Shown here one piece after another: positions 63,409 through 64,000 of a stretch of DNA of 64,000 bases. This stretch comes from Mycolicibacterium mageritense. GTDB lineage: Bacteria; Actinomycetota; Actinomycetes; Mycobacteriales; Mycobacteriaceae. The notes beneath the pieces were generated by a model. The model saw nothing but the letters and a program-made list of their open reading frames with translations, did not search any database and was not told where the DNA came from. The translations under genes and the position numbers were made by a program. Each line of letters starts with the position of its first letter. Within the stretch, counting starts at the first letter, position 1. The DNA lies in NCBI RefSeq assembly GCF_010727475.1, contig NZ_AP022567.1:6262001-6326000 (forward strand). Reading direction: 5' to 3'.

Positions 63409-64000
63409 GTGGACAACACCCTCGCGTATATGGATCAAGGGTCGTTCCTGGGGCTGCGGGCGCTCGGGCGTGCACCGATCATGCAGTTCACCTGGGTCTA
63501 CCCGGAGGGTGTCGACATGGCGGGTTTGCGGCGATTCCACGGCGATCTCGGTTCCGGTCTGCTGGGGCGCCGTATCGAACGGTCCCCATTGCCGTTCGGC
63601 AGACATCGCTGGATTTCGTCGAGCGGTCCCGCCGACATCGCCGTTGCCGCCTCGGCGCGCCCGCGCGCCGAACTCACCGCGTGGGCCGACGAGCGCATCG
63701 TCGTACCCGTCGATCCCGAACACGGGCCCGCGTGGCATCTGAGCGTCCTGCCGCTGACCGACGGGGGAGATGCGGTCACCCTGGTGGTGTCGCACTCGGT
63801 TGCCGACGCGCTGGGTCTGACTCTCACGATCGCCGATGCTGTGCAAGGAGTCCGGCGCGACCTCGGGTATCCGCCGCCCGGTTCCGTCTCGCGCACGCGG
63901 GCGCTGTTGCGCGACGTCCGGGAGGCCGCCCGGAGCCTGCCCGACGTCGCACGAGCGGCGCGCGCCACGGCACGCGTGGCCCGCGAGCAGAAGGACGATC
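63409..64000 (+). CDS. Condensation-fold acyltransferase, paralogue 3 (partial)
   Basis: The first 197 residues from GTG 63409 are visible; the gene runs off the right edge. The start frame reads VDNTLAYMDQGSFLGLRALG. It contains the shared SPLPFGRHRW block and HGPAWHLSVLPLTDGG, and HxxxD is His129-Asp133 (SHSVADALG), with Ala in place of the Gly that follows Asp in the other two. It is the third member of the acyltransferase subfamily in 8 kb. C-terminal half not seen. Confidence 0.8.
   Translation, partial: MDNTLAYMDQGSFLGLRALGRAPIMQFTWVYPEGVDMAGLRRFHGDLGSGLLGRRIERSPLPFGRHRWISSSGPADIAVAASARPRAELTAWADERIVVPVDPEHGPAWHLSVLPLTDGGDAVTLVVSHSVADALGLTLTIADAVQGVRRDLGYPPPGSVSRTRALLRDVREAARSLPDVARAARATARVAREQKDD

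Overview
The window is high-GC (about 67-68% by eye) actinobacterial DNA and is clearly mycobacterial. From about 8 kb to 47.5 kb the gene order matches the Mycobacterium tuberculosis Rv1456c-Rv1497 segment (ctaA, ABC pair, mptB, sufRBDCSU-sufT, trx, echA12, ABC-F, acnR-acn, ripA-ripB, moxR-DUF58-VWA, fabG1-inhA-hemH, nfeD/SPFH, mutA-mutB-meaB, lipL). Three things point to a fast-growing Mycolicibacterium-type species rather than the tuberculosis complex: the added sugar/polyol catabolic cluster, the intein-free SufB, and an InhA closer to the M. smegmatis sequence as I remember it. I cannot name the species. I see no tRNA, rRNA, CRISPR array or insertion sequence.

Region 1 (1-8.0 kb) is a carbohydrate-use island. 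A leftward operon carries an FGGY kinase, an SDR dehydrogenase, a sugar-binding lipoprotein, two permeases and the start of the ATPase. Divergent from it are a BtpA/SgcQ-family protein and an inositol-monophosphatase-like phosphatase, with a convergent DeoR regulator. TGTGA/TCACA half-sites lie both in the divergent promoter and upstream of the DeoR gene.

Region 2 (8.0-28.0 kb) is housekeeping. It holds heme A synthase, an ABC-2 exporter, the mannosyltransferase MptB, the complete SUF iron-sulfur operon under an autoregulatory SufR palindrome, a MarR-GNAT fusion with its own palindrome, thioredoxin, enoyl-CoA hydratase, an ABC-F protein, and acn-acnR with an exact match to the corynebacterial AcnR box.

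Region 3 (28.0-40.7 kb) is cell envelope and lipid. It holds the tandem NlpC/P60 hydrolases RipA and RipB, the MoxR-DUF58-VWA chaperone set, the FAS-II genes fabG1-inhA followed by ferrochelatase, and the NfeD-SPFH membrane pair. The ripA upstream region is unusually rich: a near-perfect LexA/SOS box, four GTCACA/TGTGAC hexamers and a cysteine-rich short ORF.

Region 4 (40.7-64 kb) begins with methylmalonyl-CoA mutase (mutA, mutB), MeaB, a lipoprotein and LipL. After a 900-bp AT-richer gap comes a lipooligosaccharide-type acylation locus: a mycocerosic-acid-synthase-like PKS, one PapA, three paralogous condensation-fold acyltransferases (the last cut by the window end), a FAAL-type FadD, an unassigned polytopic protein, a proline-rich secreted protein and a GAP-family transporter accessory. 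MutAB can interconvert succinyl-CoA and methylmalonyl-CoA, the extender this PKS probably uses. The FadD would supply the starter, and the acyltransferases would place the methyl-branched chain on a glycolipid core whose glycosyltransferases should lie beyond the right edge.
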